Under the pieces are notes generated by a model. That model searched no databases, had not been told where the DNA came from, and saw only the letters and a program-made list of their open reading frames with translations. A stretch of DNA of 13,935 nt from Candidatus Zixiibacteriota bacterium. GTDB lineage: Bacteria; Zixibacteria; MSB-5A5; GN15; JAAZOE01. This document shows, one piece after another, positions 1 to 8,130 of the stretch; position 1 is the stretch's first letter, and every line of letters starts with the position of its first letter. Location of the stretch: contig JAQVRW010000037.1 in the NCBI GenBank assembly GCA_028700875.1, positions 1 through 13,935 of the forward strand, given 5' to 3'. A program made the position numbers and the translations under genes.

Positions 1-1286
1 AGTTCATAATTCCCATCGCCCCAATTATCCACAAACCAGAAACTCCGGGAAGGCACCGTTCGATAGTAATGCCAGATCTGATATGGTTTCGTGGCCAGTT
101 CGAACGGGTAGTCTTCTATCTCTTCCGGCTCACCATAAGTGATATAGATCATCCCACGGCCGGTCCGCCACCCTTCCCTTTTCATATAAGAAAAATACCG
201 ATTGGCGTGGCGAATACGCCGGAAATATTCCTCTTTGGTCGGGTTTTCCTCGTCACGAGGTTCCTTACTACGCGTGATCCAGAAGGCATCCCAAGTTGCT
301 TTTCGTTCCTCCGGCGTCTTGGCCTTCTTCAGTAGGTCTATCTCTCCTTTGTTGGCGAGATACTTCAGCATCTCCACGGCGGTAGGATAGTCATTGCGGG
401 CCATGGACTCGGCCGTCAATTCCAGCTCAAACGGCGCGGTCAGCTGATCATATAGCCGGCCCCGCCGCCCCTCGATTCTCAGATCGAGTTCATAATCGCC
501 CGGCGCCAAATTCGAGACGTCGATCGTGTGGTGTTCCTTCTGGACAGCTGTAAGGTCGCCCAGCAAGAGGGTATCGGCGTGGACGGTGCCGCGCGTACGG
601 TGATAGATCCGGGTGATTAATTTGCAGTATTTGTCGGTTGACTCGCCGGGGTATATTTCCTCATAAAACTGAAGGATGCTGTCGTTGTCCCGGCCGTACA
701 GGCGGACCACGTTAGGTATGACCCTCATGCCATCCTTATTGAATTTCGATTCGACGGTTATCGGGCTGATATCCCGGGCGAACTGGACCCGCGACAGAAC
801 GGGATATTTGGCCCAATAATCCCGTTTTTTGAGGGTGACTTTTTCTTCCTGAGAGTTCTGCGCGGTCTTGTCGGTCAGAATCGCCCGGACCGAAAGGTCC
901 TGCGCCGGCAGCGTAAAATTGACGACGTTGATGATGAAATCTCCCGATCGTTTGGTCTCGGCGAAATTCGCCGCGTCTATCCGGCCGTTTTTGGTCTGGC
1001 TGGCGATTTGCCGCCCGTCATCCCCCTCGACTACGATCACGACCTCGTACTCGGCCAAATACCCGCTGTCGGTTTTCCGATAACTCAGGGCGTCGTTGAA
1101 GACTTTGAAGTAAACTTCGACATCATTGATCCCGGTAGTATCCGACCGAAAATCAACCGCGTCGACGGCGAACCGGGCTTCCCCGAATTCATACTTGGGG
1201 CGATATCCAGTCTGGCCCCAGACGACCGTTACGGCGATCACAGACATCGCCAGACCGATTAATATTGTCTTTAAGAACCGGTTCAT
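1..1286 (-). CDS. GWxTD domain-containing secreted protein (3' end outside window)
   Basis: Open from an ATG at 1286 to the window edge, about 428 residues with no stop reached. The start is preceded by a GGCGGTGA ribosome-binding site about 6 nt upstream. Residues 1-25 form a Sec-type signal peptide (basic MNRF start, hydrophobic core, small residues before QTG). The middle part is beta-rich, with an extracytoplasmic sandwich character. Around residues 368-400 there is a recognisable GWxTD-type segment: GW at 372-373, then RTG, a YITYGEPEEI stretch and an IWHYY stretch. The family motif normally reads G-W-x-T-D followed by a glycine-rich turn; here the fifth residue, 376, is glycine instead of aspartate. 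The molecular function of GWxTD proteins is not established. They are typical of FCB-group and Acidobacteria-like genomes. The gene follows two exporter permeases on the same strand, but a 67-nt gap holding a promoter-like sequence suggests it can also be transcribed on its own. Confidence 0.8.
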   Translation of the reverse strand, partial: MNRFLKTILIGLAMSVIAVTVVWGQTGYRPKYEFGEARFAVDAVDFRSDTTGINDVEVYFKVFNDALSYRKTDSGYLAEYEVVIVVEGDDGRQIASQTKNGRIDAANFAETKRSGDFIINVVNFTLPAQDLSVRAILTDKTAQNSQEEKVTLKKRDYWAKYPVLSRVQFARDISPITVESKFNKDGMRVIPNVVRLYGRDNDSILQFYEEIYPGESTDKYCKLITRIYHRTRGTVHADTLLLGDLTAVQKEHHTIDVSNLAPGDYELDLRIEGRRGRLYDQLTAPFELELTAESMARNDYPTAVEMLKYLANKGEIDLLKKAKTPEERKATWDAFWITRSKEPRDEENPTKEEYFRRIRHANRYFSYMKREGWRTGRGMIYITYGEPEEIEDYPFELATKPYQIWHYYRTVPSRSFWFVDNWGDGNYE

Positions 1287-1307
1287 ACGTTTTCACCGCC
1301 TTTTACT

Positions 1308-1336
1308 ATTATACGATAAATGTATTCAGTTGTCGC
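1308..1336 (-). promoter_or_regulatory. Candidate sigma70-type promoter for the GWxTD gene
   Basis: On the minus strand a perfect TATAAT (1313-1308) lies 17 nt downstream of GCGACA (1336-1331), which matches four of six positions of TTGACA. The transcript would start near 1301, about 15 nt upstream of the GWxTD start codon, so the leader would be very short but would still include the ribosome-binding site. It sits in the gap between the permease stop (1354) and the next start (1286). Sequence match only. Confidence 0.45.
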
Positions 1337-1353
1337 CGGCAAGGGCAAGCAAT

Positions 1354-2601
1354 TTATTCGTAACGCAGGGAGATGATCGGGTCCACCCGCGCGGCTTTGT
1401 ACGCCGGGTAAATGCCGGCAATCAAACCGACCCCGACCGAGACGGAAAAGCCGATAAGAATCCATAACATAGAGACGGTGAATGGCATCGAAAAGATCAA
1501 TTTAACGGCTAAAGCGAGGAGAATCCCGACGAAAATTCCGATTACCCCACCGGATCCCGACAGGGTAATGGCCTCTGTCAAGAACTGGATGAGGATGTTT
1601 ATCTTTCTGGCGCCGATGGCCTTACGGACGCCGATCTCGCGGGTTCGCTCGGTCACGGAAACCAGCATGATATTCATCACGCCCACCCCCCCGACCATGA
1701 GACCGACCGACGAGATGACGATCATGGCGATATAGATATATTTGGCGATATTGTTGGCAATCTCTTTGATATTTTCCTGGGTCCAAACCGCAAAATCATC
1801 CGGTTTGTTGTAAGGGACGCCGCGGACACGGCGAACGGCGGAAGTGATTTCGTCGATCGCCTGCGGCATCACCTGAGCGGTGCGGGCGCTGACGGCCAAA
1901 AATAGGCCCTTTTCCCAGGGATGGAGTTTGGCGAACGTGGAGTATGGCATGATCACGAAATTATTCTCGGTGTGGCCCATGAACGGCGGTTTTTCCTCCA
2001 TGACCCCAACTACCTCGAATAGGCGGGCATTTACCCGAATAGCCTTGCCCAGCGGGTCTTCATCCTGGAACAGGCCTTTGGCAATATCGCTGCCGATGAC
2101 GCAGGTCATGGCCCTTCTCTGGATGTCGAAATCATTAAAAAATCTTCCCCTGGTGATAGCCTGGTTATTGACCCTGACATAGTCCGGCATGGCCCCGAAA
2201 ACGTCGGGGCGGTTGGCCTGGTTTCCCTTGTACTTGATGATATTTCCGCCCGTCGCCCGGTAATGATTCTGCGGAGAGATGGCCGAGACCGAGGGACAAC
2301 TCTGACGAATCGCCTCCGCCTCCTCGAACGTGATATCTTTGCGGTTCCGCTCCTCTTCGGTCAGCTTGTCGTATTCGGTATTGGGGGGGAACTTGGTGAT
2401 ATAGATGACATTTGACCCGAGGTTCTCGATTTCCTGTAGGACCATTTTATCCAGTCCGGCGATGATCGAGGCCATACCGATCACCGAGGCCACGCCGATC
2501 AAAACGCCCAGGATGGTCAACCCCGCCCGCAGTTTGTTTTCCCGAATGGAGGCCAGCGCCAGAAGGGCCCCGTCTCGAATTTCAACCCAGGTTATCACCA
2601 T
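1354..2601 (-). CDS. ABC transporter permease, MacB/FtsX type (second of two)
   Basis: 415 residues, inner-membrane permease of a MacB-type (type VII ABC) transporter. TM1 lies at about residues 22-45 (TILGVLIGVASVIG), followed by a large periplasmic MacB-like domain (about 46-285) and an FtsX domain with three helices (about 290-314, 352-371, 378-400). Residues 315-337 carry the family hallmark VSVTERTREIGVRKAIGAR, the cytoplasmic loop that couples to the ATPase. The C terminus ends in the usual P-A-Y-K-A-A-R-x-D-P-I motif. E. coli MacB carries its ATPase in the same chain (about 650 residues); here the ATPase is a separate gene, so this is the split form. The ATG start lies 17 nt after the stop of the preceding permease, in a clear operon. 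The adjacent permease is a diverged paralogue, so the two may pair as a heterodimer (inference). The substrate cannot be told from sequence. Confidence 0.92.
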   Translation of the reverse strand: MVITWVEIRDGALLALASIRENKLRAGLTILGVLIGVASVIGMASIIAGLDKMVLQEIENLGSNVIYITKFPPNTEYDKLTEEERNRKDITFEEAEAIRQSCPSVSAISPQNHYRATGGNIIKYKGNQANRPDVFGAMPDYVRVNNQAITRGRFFNDFDIQRRAMTCVIGSDIAKGLFQDEDPLGKAIRVNARLFEVVGVMEEKPPFMGHTENNFVIMPYSTFAKLHPWEKGLFLAVSARTAQVMPQAIDEITSAVRRVRGVPYNKPDDFAVWTQENIKEIANNIAKYIYIAMIVISSVGLMVGGVGVMNIMLVSVTERTREIGVRKAIGARKINILIQFLTEAITLSGSGGVIGIFVGILLALAVKLIFSMPFTVSMLWILIGFSVSVGVGLIAGIYPAYKAARVDPIISLRYE

Positions 2602-2618
2602 GAGAATCTTCCGCCGAT

Positions 2619-3830
2619 CTATTCGAACCGTAAAGCCGTAATGGGGTCCATTTGGGAAGCTTTGACCGCCGGGTACATGCCGAAGAACACGCCCACGCCG
2701 GTAGAGATAGACAGGCCGGCGATGATGGCCGTCATCGATGGCGATACCGGCAACGAAATCTTACTGCCCAAAAACACTGCCAGGCCAATTCCCAGGGCGG
2801 TCCCGATGATTCCTCCCCCCAGGGACAGGACCAGCGATTCATACAGAAACTGTAGCAGAATATGTTTCCGCCTGGCCCCAATCGACTTGCGGATGCCAAT
2901 TTCCCGCGTCCGTTCCGTGACCGAGACCATCATGATGTTCATAATAACGATGCCGCCCACGACCAGCGCGATGGATGAGATGGCGATCAGCGCCACGCGA
3001 ACGCCCTTCGTGGCGGTGTCGACGAAACTCAGAATATTGGCCGCCGTGAGAATCGCGAAATCATCGTCGTCCTTATAGGACAGCCCGCGCCTGGCGCGCA
3101 AGACGGCCCGTACCTCATCCTGCGTTTCCGGAAGGGCTTCAATCGATTTGGCTTTGATAACCAGGTCCAGGAAGTTCTTGGGGCGACCGAAGATTTTGGA
3201 GTGCGCACTAAGCGGAATCATGACGAAATTGTCCTGGTTGTTATCCAGAAACGCGCCCCGCTTCTTCGCTACCCCGATGATAGTAAAGTTTTTCCCCTTG
3301 ATCTTGATGGCCTTGCCGATGGGATCAACGCCCGGACACAACTCCTCGACGATGGTCGGTCCGACGAAGGCCACCGGGATCTTCCGGTCGTATTCGTCAT
3401 CGGTAAAATACCGGCCCTCCTCGATTTCATACGAAAGAATGGAAAGCATATCGGCCGTGCAACCGCTGATCGTCACGTTGCGCAATCCGGCGTTGCCCCG
3501 TTTGACGCTGCCCTGGCGGTCGTACGAGGCCCCGACCTCTTCACAATCGGGGCAACTCTCGGCCACCGCCCGGCGGTCATCCAGCGTCAGGTCCTTCTTC
3601 TTGAGCGCCTTAATAAAGCCGTCATAATCGGTTATCAGACCGAATTTGGTGACGATGAACGTTTGCGGACCGAGAATCTTCATCTGATCCTCGATTCCGG
3701 CCATCAGCCCTTCCAGGGCGGAGATAATCGTGATGACCGACGCGACCCCGATGATGACGCCGATGAGCGTCAGGACCGACCGTAAGCGGTTGGTCCAAAC
3801 GGCCGTAAATGCGATCTTGAGAGTTTCCAC
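2619..3830 (-). CDS. ABC transporter permease, MacB/FtsX type (first of two)
   Basis: 403 residues with the same layout as the following permease: TM1 at about 17-40 (SVLTLIGVIIGVASVI), a periplasmic MacB-like domain to about 275, then FtsX helices at about 279-301, 336-358 and 366-388. The coupling loop reads VSVTERTREIGIRKSIGARR (302-321) and the C terminus ends with the typical DPITALRFE. The start is GTG at 3830; the nearest ribosome-binding site, AAGGAAG, is about 10 nt upstream, a longish spacing, but no better start keeps TM1 and the N-terminal amphipathic segment. An upstream ATG at 3838 is followed within two codons by a stop. The gene begins 16 nt after the ATPase stop. Compared with its neighbour it differs along the whole periplasmic domain, although both have an SCP tripeptide early in that domain (here SCPDC). 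It should work with the neighbouring ATPase and adaptor. Confidence 0.92.
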   Translation of the reverse strand: METLKIAFTAVWTNRLRSVLTLIGVIIGVASVITIISALEGLMAGIEDQMKILGPQTFIVTKFGLITDYDGFIKALKKKDLTLDDRRAVAESCPDCEEVGASYDRQGSVKRGNAGLRNVTISGCTADMLSILSYEIEEGRYFTDDEYDRKIPVAFVGPTIVEELCPGVDPIGKAIKIKGKNFTIIGVAKKRGAFLDNNQDNFVMIPLSAHSKIFGRPKNFLDLVIKAKSIEALPETQDEVRAVLRARRGLSYKDDDDFAILTAANILSFVDTATKGVRVALIAISSIALVVGGIVIMNIMMVSVTERTREIGIRKSIGARRKHILLQFLYESLVLSLGGGIIGTALGIGLAVFLGSKISLPVSPSMTAIIAGLSISTGVGVFFGMYPAVKASQMDPITALRFE

Positions 3831-3846
3831 TTAGACCATTCTTCCT

Positions 3847-4542
3847 TCAGGCCGGGACGGCTTGCCGCAGCTCCTCTTTTTCGATCATGCCGTCGCGGAG
3901 ATAAATGATCCGTTCGGCCTGTTTGGCGATGTTGTACTCGTGGGTGACCACGATCAGGGTGTTCCCCTGACGATTCAATTCGGCCAACAGAGCCATGATT
4001 TCCTTGCCCGTGGTGCTGTCGAGGTTCCCGGTCGGTTCGTCGGCCAGCACGATGGAAGGACTGTTGACCAGCGCGCGGGCGATCGCCACCCGCTGACGCT
4101 GGCCGCCGGAAAGCTCATTGGGTTTATGCAACATCCGATCAGCCAGGCCGACGATCTCCATGGCCTTGATCGCTTTTTGCTTCCGATCATCGGCGTTGGT
4201 GCCGTTGTAAATCAACGGCAACTCCACATTATGCAGAGCCGTGGCCCGCGGCAGCAGATTGAACGTCTGGAACACAAACCCGATTTCTTTATTGCGGATC
4301 CGGGCCAGCTCATCGTCGTTCCGATCCGCCACCGGGATATCATTCAACCGATAGGTGCCGCTGGTGGGCGTATCCAGACAACCGATCAGGTTCATCAGGG
4401 TCGACTTGCCCGAACCCGATGGTCCCATGATGGCGACGTATTCCCCCTTCTCGATCGACAGCGATATCCCCTGTAAAGCGTGGACCTTCTCCAGCCCCAT
4501 TTCATAGGTCTTCCACAGGTTTTCAACTTCAATCAGGCTCAT
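3847..4542 (-). CDS. ABC transporter ATP-binding protein, MacB/LolD type
   Basis: 231 residues, the complete nucleotide-binding subunit of the exporter. All motifs are visible and intact: Walker A GPSGSGKST at 40-48, Q-loop glutamine at about 92 in the segment VFQTFNLLPR, signature LSGGQRQRVAIARAL from 144, Walker B IVLADE with catalytic Glu169, D-loop NLDS at 173-176 and H-loop His201 in VVTHE. The FNLLPRATALHNVELPL stretch is typical of the MacB/LolD/FtsE branch that partners FtsX-type permeases. The ATG overlaps the last 14 nt of the adaptor gene, suggesting translational coupling, and an AAGGAAAAAGGC purine run precedes it inside the adaptor's final codons. ATP hydrolysis in the cytoplasm would drive the two downstream permeases. 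LolD or a generic lipoprotein/peptide exporter is the main alternative, but the adaptor and TolC partners favour a MacB-like assignment. Confidence 0.95.
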   Translation of the reverse strand: MSLIEVENLWKTYEMGLEKVHALQGISLSIEKGEYVAIMGPSGSGKSTLMNLIGCLDTPTSGTYRLNDIPVADRNDDELARIRNKEIGFVFQTFNLLPRATALHNVELPLIYNGTNADDRKQKAIKAMEIVGLADRMLHKPNELSGGQRQRVAIARALVNSPSIVLADEPTGNLDSTTGKEIMALLAELNRQGNTLIVVTHEYNIAKQAERIIYLRDGMIEKEELRQAVPA

Positions 4543-5857
4543 TGCCTTTTTCCTTTTCCAGCAGGGTGTTGTCCACCTTTACGGCAGCACCTTCAGTCAG
4601 CGTCCGCAGAATTCGGAAACTGCCGATAATCACTTCGTCGTCTTTGGACAATCCGCTTTCTACTTCGATATTCTGTTTGTCCGCGATCCCCGTTTGCACT
4701 TCCACGAAATGGGCCTTTCCGTCGCGTACGACAAAAACGCCTTTCTTCTCAACTTTCTTCTTCTTATCGGGTTGTCCGGCAGCGGAGGTGTCCGGCGCGG
4801 AAGTCGAGGCAACGGCCACGCTTCCCGACGACGGCTCCGCTTTCTCTCCCGCGGTGGTCAAAGAGTCAGGATCGAATTCGCGCACCACGATGGCTTGAAT
4901 CAGGGTCGCCAGGACATTCTCGTGTTCCTTGGTCGTAATATCCACCGTGGCCGACATGCCCGGTCGGATTTTTGGATTGACGTCGTTCAAAGCCGCTTTG
5001 ACCTTGAAGTTGGTGCCCTGGTCGGTGGTGCCGTACCCCGCGGCCGTGGCGGTATTGCCGATTTCCGCCACCGTGCCGGCAAAGGTCGTATCGGGGAAAG
5101 CATCGATTTCGATTTTGGCGTTTTGACCGACTTCAAGATCGGCGATATCCGTCTCATCGATGTCCACTTCGACCTCGAACTGCGAGAGGTTGGATAACAC
5201 CATGAGCGTCTTGCCCTGAGAATAGGCCGTTTGGGCCTGGGCAATTTCCCCTTCTTCGCAATCGATCAACGTGATAATGCCGTCCATGGCCGCCCGAATC
5301 GTGGTCTTGCTCAGGTAATCGCGGGCTTTATCCAACCGGGCCGAAGCGGCGTTTTTCTGTTGTTCCATGGCGGCAACGCTGGCTTCCTGGTTCTTCCAGG
5401 CGTAATAGGTATCCTTATACACCTGTTCCGAGGTCAGCTTTTTGTCAAACAGATCCTTTTGCCGCTGGTATTCCTCCTGACGCTGATTGAGAAGCACGCG
5501 GGCGCCCTCGAGATACGCCGCCAGCTCGTTGGAATTATACACGGCCGATTCCATGTCGGTTTTCAGCTGAACCGTATCCAGCTGTAATAGCACCTGCCCC
5601 CGGGACACGAAGTCGCCTTCCTTGACCGAGATGCCGATGATCGCGGCGTTGACTTCCGAGGTTATGTTGATTTTGGTCTTGGGTTGAATCGTTCCCGACC
5701 CGGACACGACCGCCGTAACGTCAGTGGGAAACGCCTTTTTGGTTTGAACCATGATGGCGCCGTTTCCCGACATCATCAAGTTGGCCACAACCAAGCCCAC
5801 CACAACGACTGCGGCCCCACCGATCCAGAACCATTTCTTTTTGCTTTTCTTATTCAT
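4529..5857 (-). CDS. Periplasmic adaptor subunit (MacA/HlyD, RND-adaptor family)
   Basis: 442 residues from the preferred ATG at 5857, which has an AAGGTG ribosome-binding site with a 6-nt spacer. The frame stays open to a GTG at 5872, but no good site precedes it. Residues 1-8 are strongly basic (NKKSKKKW), followed by one membrane anchor (about 9-30). Next come a half lipoyl domain (about 60-95, with GISVKEGDFVSRGQVLLQLD), an alpha-helical hairpin rich in Glu, Gln and Lys (about 100-190) that should dock on TolC, the second half lipoyl segment, and a beta-barrel (about 215-310). A low-complexity Ser/Thr/Ala/Lys-rich insert at about 335-378, including DKKKKVEKK, precedes the membrane-proximal domain (GVFVVRDGKAHFVEVQTG onward). 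Adaptors of this kind bridge the inner-membrane transporter and the outer-membrane channel. The gene lies 30 nt after TolC and overlaps the ATPase gene by 14 nt. Confidence 0.92.
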   Translation of the reverse strand: MNKKSKKKWFWIGGAAVVVVGLVVANLMMSGNGAIMVQTKKAFPTDVTAVVSGSGTIQPKTKINITSEVNAAIIGISVKEGDFVSRGQVLLQLDTVQLKTDMESAVYNSNELAAYLEGARVLLNQRQEEYQRQKDLFDKKLTSEQVYKDTYYAWKNQEASVAAMEQQKNAASARLDKARDYLSKTTIRAAMDGIITLIDCEEGEIAQAQTAYSQGKTLMVLSNLSQFEVEVDIDETDIADLEVGQNAKIEIDAFPDTTFAGTVAEIGNTATAAGYGTTDQGTNFKVKAALNDVNPKIRPGMSATVDITTKEHENVLATLIQAIVVREFDPDSLTTAGEKAEPSSGSVAVASTSAPDTSAAGQPDKKKKVEKKGVFVVRDGKAHFVEVQTGIADKQNIEVESGLSKDDEVIIGSFRILRTLTEGAAVKVDNTLLEKEKGNEPD

Positions 5858-5869
5858 TTCTATCACCTT
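5858..5869 (-). promoter_or_regulatory. Ribosome-binding site that decides the adaptor start
   Basis: AAGGTG (5869-5864) lies 6 nt before the ATG at 5857. The two in-frame GTG codons at 5872 and 5866 overlap or precede this site and have no comparable purine-rich motif, so the shorter protein, starting MNKKSKKKW, is preferred. It also puts the positive charges directly at the N terminus, as expected for a membrane anchor. Confidence 0.6.
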
Positions 5870-5887
5870 CACCGGTTCCGACCGGAC

Positions 5888-7207
5888 TTATTGCTCGCCC
5901 ATCGCATTGTGTAATTTCGCCAGAGCCAGGTTGTAGTCGAACTCCGCCTTGACCCGGTTGAATTGCGCCGTCTTCAAACTTACCTCGGCATCCAGCAGTT
6001 CCCATAAGGCCGCCGCCCCGAGGTTATATTTGGCCTGCACCAGATCCATATCTTCTTTGGCCGCAGCCTCTGTCTCCGTCGACACCTTCATCGTTTCCTC
6101 GGCCAGTTTTATACCCTGATGGGCATCGCGGACATCGCGGACGACCTGGTTCCGCGTTTGCAGCTCAGTGGCCCGGGCATCGGATAGTCCGGCTTTGGCC
6201 CCACCAACCGCTGCCTTACGCGAAAAACGGTCAAAAACGTTATACTGGAGAGAGAGGGATATCGTTCCGGAGTGATCTTCCGGCCCGAATTTCTTAATCT
6301 GGTCCCAACTATCCTTGCTCCATCCATAAGAGAACGACCAGGACAATGTCGGCAGGTATTGCCCGAACGCCGAACGAACGCCGTACCGAGAAGATGAGAT
6401 GCTTTCCCGCGCCGATAATACGCCCGGATGCCCGGCCAGCGCCCTCTGGATATATGTGTCGATATCCCCGATCTCTTCCTTCTGCACTTCCATATCGACG
6501 ATATCGAAATCCGAACCCGGTTGCGTGCCCACCAGGACCGCCAGGTTATCCACGGCCGATTTGAGCGTCTTGTCCGCGGTCACCAGGGTCAATTGATCGG
6601 TGCCGTATTGGACTTTCTGTTTCAGAACTTCGGACAATGACGCCGATCCCAGCGCATACTTTTCTTCAAATAGTTTTAGCAGCTCTTCCGACCGCTTGAC
6701 CGCATCCCGGGCGACATCGAGGTCCCGTCGGGCCTTCAGGACGACATAGTATTGTCCCTTCACCGCATAGACCAGATCGGAAATGGCAGCGGTATAGTTG
6801 TAGTCGGCGGAATGCTTCTGGGACCGACTTTTGAGATAATCCCACACGTTTTGCAGACCATCGAACAAGGTGTATCCAACATATACGCCGGTTGAATAGC
6901 TTTTGATCGTCCGAGCCGGCTCTCCCGGCGATTCGACGACCACTCCCCCCGTGATACTATATACTTGCGGCGAAGTCCGCCCCTGGTCGTTTTTCCGGTA
7001 GGAGCCGGAAACCGACACCGACGGCAAGAACTGGCCTGCTCCCACCCATACGCCGTCGTTTCTAATCCGGGCCACATTCCGCGCCGCTATAACGCTGCGA
7101 TCCGTTTTCTTGGCCAGTTCGATACATTCCTGAAGCGTATACTCTTTCGCCGTCGACACGCCGGCCATGGCGATGAGTCCGATCAAACAAATTGTCAGTT
7201 TCTTCAT
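5888..7207 (-). CDS. TolC family outer membrane efflux protein
   Basis: 439 residues, the outer-membrane channel of the tripartite exporter. Residues 1-20 are a signal peptide ending in GVSTA before KEYTLQECIELA, the classic N-terminal start of the OEP domain. Two OEP repeats can be seen: the first runs to about residue 235 and the second from about 255 to the end. Each shows the pattern of a long helix, an amphipathic strand (FLPSVSVSGSY; YLPTLSWSFSYGW) and another long helix. The later helix carries QAKYNLGAAALWELLDAEVSL, matching the usual Y-x-x-G-x-x-x-x-x-x-L-L-D motif, mirrored in the first repeat by EKYALGSASLSEVLKQKV. The length agrees with the family. The start is supported by AGAGG upstream. 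It begins 19 nt after the YIP1 gene and is followed 30 nt later by the adaptor, so it is very likely the dedicated partner of this ABC system. Confidence 0.93.
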   Translation of the reverse strand: MKKLTICLIGLIAMAGVSTAKEYTLQECIELAKKTDRSVIAARNVARIRNDGVWVGAGQFLPSVSVSGSYRKNDQGRTSPQVYSITGGVVVESPGEPARTIKSYSTGVYVGYTLFDGLQNVWDYLKSRSQKHSADYNYTAAISDLVYAVKGQYYVVLKARRDLDVARDAVKRSEELLKLFEEKYALGSASLSEVLKQKVQYGTDQLTLVTADKTLKSAVDNLAVLVGTQPGSDFDIVDMEVQKEEIGDIDTYIQRALAGHPGVLSARESISSSRYGVRSAFGQYLPTLSWSFSYGWSKDSWDQIKKFGPEDHSGTISLSLQYNVFDRFSRKAAVGGAKAGLSDARATELQTRNQVVRDVRDAHQGIKLAEETMKVSTETEAAAKEDMDLVQAKYNLGAAALWELLDAEVSLKTAQFNRVKAEFDYNLALAKLHNAMGEQ

Positions 7208-7226
7208 ACCTTACCTCTGTATGCGA

Positions 7227-7988
7227 TCATAGAAAATGTACGTCCAAACCTGCCATGCTCATCCCGAACATCCCCAGGCCCAATCCGACCACCATGCTGA
7301 TCAACGTCACGATGACGGAAATGGTGATTCCCTTGCCGCGTGGGAAATCAAATACGGCCGCATATCCGATTCCGGAAACGACCACCGACCAGATGGTAAA
7401 CAGATCCAGGTACATCAGGATCATGAACAGGATGGAGGTCATGTCCTTGGATGGATACAAGGCCGCTGGCCCGAGGGAAACGGCGACGCTGTTTTTGGCT
7501 ATCACTAACGGCAGCATCAGGAGTTTGCCGACGCTGCCAATGAGTCCGCCGAGAATCGTCACGCCCCAAATCTTCTTGAAGGTCGTCGTCCCTCCGAAAA
7601 AGAACGTCCCGGCCATCCAGGCCAAAAGCCCCATGATGACGGTGACGATAACCGCCATGGCGGCTCCCGTCAACGCGCTACGCACGAAACTCACGTTGGC
7701 CGATTGCTGCTCAATTGACTGCAACATCTCCGGCGTAAGCGTGGTCGATTGTCGCATCAGCTCCAGGCTGGCCTTGTTTTGATACGGCGCATACGCTCCG
7801 CTGAAGACGGTCACCAGGACCACGAAAACGATCAAGGGGACCCAGATTGTCGGCTTTTGGTTATACGCCGCTAAAGCCCGCGCCGGAGCGGTAAAGACCC
7901 CGAGCATGATCGACCAGATGCTGTTCGTCGTCGGTCCTCCCGATTCGGCCGATGATCCCGTCGGCTCTACACCCTGCTTCAACTCCAT
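7227..7988 (-). CDS. YIP1 family integral membrane protein
   Basis: 253 residues from the preferred ATG at 7988, which has AGGGTG 6 nt upstream (8000-7995). A GTG nine bases earlier would put the start directly against the same purine run and is less likely. The first 25 residues are polar and probably cytoplasmic. They are followed by SIMLGVFTAPARALAAYNQ and a strongly hydrophobic region with about five helices, for example WVPLIVFVVLVTVFSGAYA, a TGAAMAVIVTVIMGLLAW segment with FFFGG, and a final VIVTLISMVVGLGLGMFG. This is the layout of the bacterial Yip1 domain. The biochemical role of bacterial YIP1 proteins is unknown. Its place as first gene of the run, 19 nt before the TolC gene, suggests it is co-expressed with, and possibly assists, the exporter. 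The assignment to YIP1 rests on pattern recognition of the N-terminal motif and helix layout. Confidence 0.75.
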   Translation of the reverse strand: MELKQGVEPTGSSAESGGPTTNSIWSIMLGVFTAPARALAAYNQKPTIWVPLIVFVVLVTVFSGAYAPYQNKASLELMRQSTTLTPEMLQSIEQQSANVSFVRSALTGAAMAVIVTVIMGLLAWMAGTFFFGGTTTFKKIWGVTILGGLIGSVGKLLMLPLVIAKNSVAVSLGPAALYPSKDMTSILFMILMYLDLFTIWSVVVSGIGYAAVFDFPRGKGITISVIVTLISMVVGLGLGMFGMSMAGLDVHFL

Positions 7989-8063
7989 ACCCTGCACCCT
8001 TTTCTTCTTACACTTCTTACCTGTGTTTGACGGTCTTTCGATAACATTGTTTCAAAATTCCCA

Positions 8064-8090
8064 TCGCCGGTTAAACTAACATCCCGGCGA
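8064..8090 (-). promoter_or_regulatory. Leader hairpin upstream of YIP1
   Basis: A perfect 7-bp stem TCGCCGG/CCGGCGA encloses a 13-nt loop. The loop itself contains GTTA/TAAC, which can extend the fold. It has no U-tract, so it is not an intrinsic terminator. On the minus strand it lies about 75 nt before the YIP1 start and overlaps the end of a 16-codon ORF whose TAA stop falls in the loop. Function unknown; it may be a leader RNA structure or chance. Confidence 0.25.
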
Positions 8091-8130
8091 CGAAAGGCCT
8101 TGTATCAAAATGTACCATCATCACCCCCGT

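Noticed and set aside
3201..4476. Two plus-strand open frames of about 200 codons (3201-3785 and 3862-4476)
   Set aside because: Both are antisense to well-supported exporter genes (permease and ATPase with all motifs intact) and show no family resemblance.
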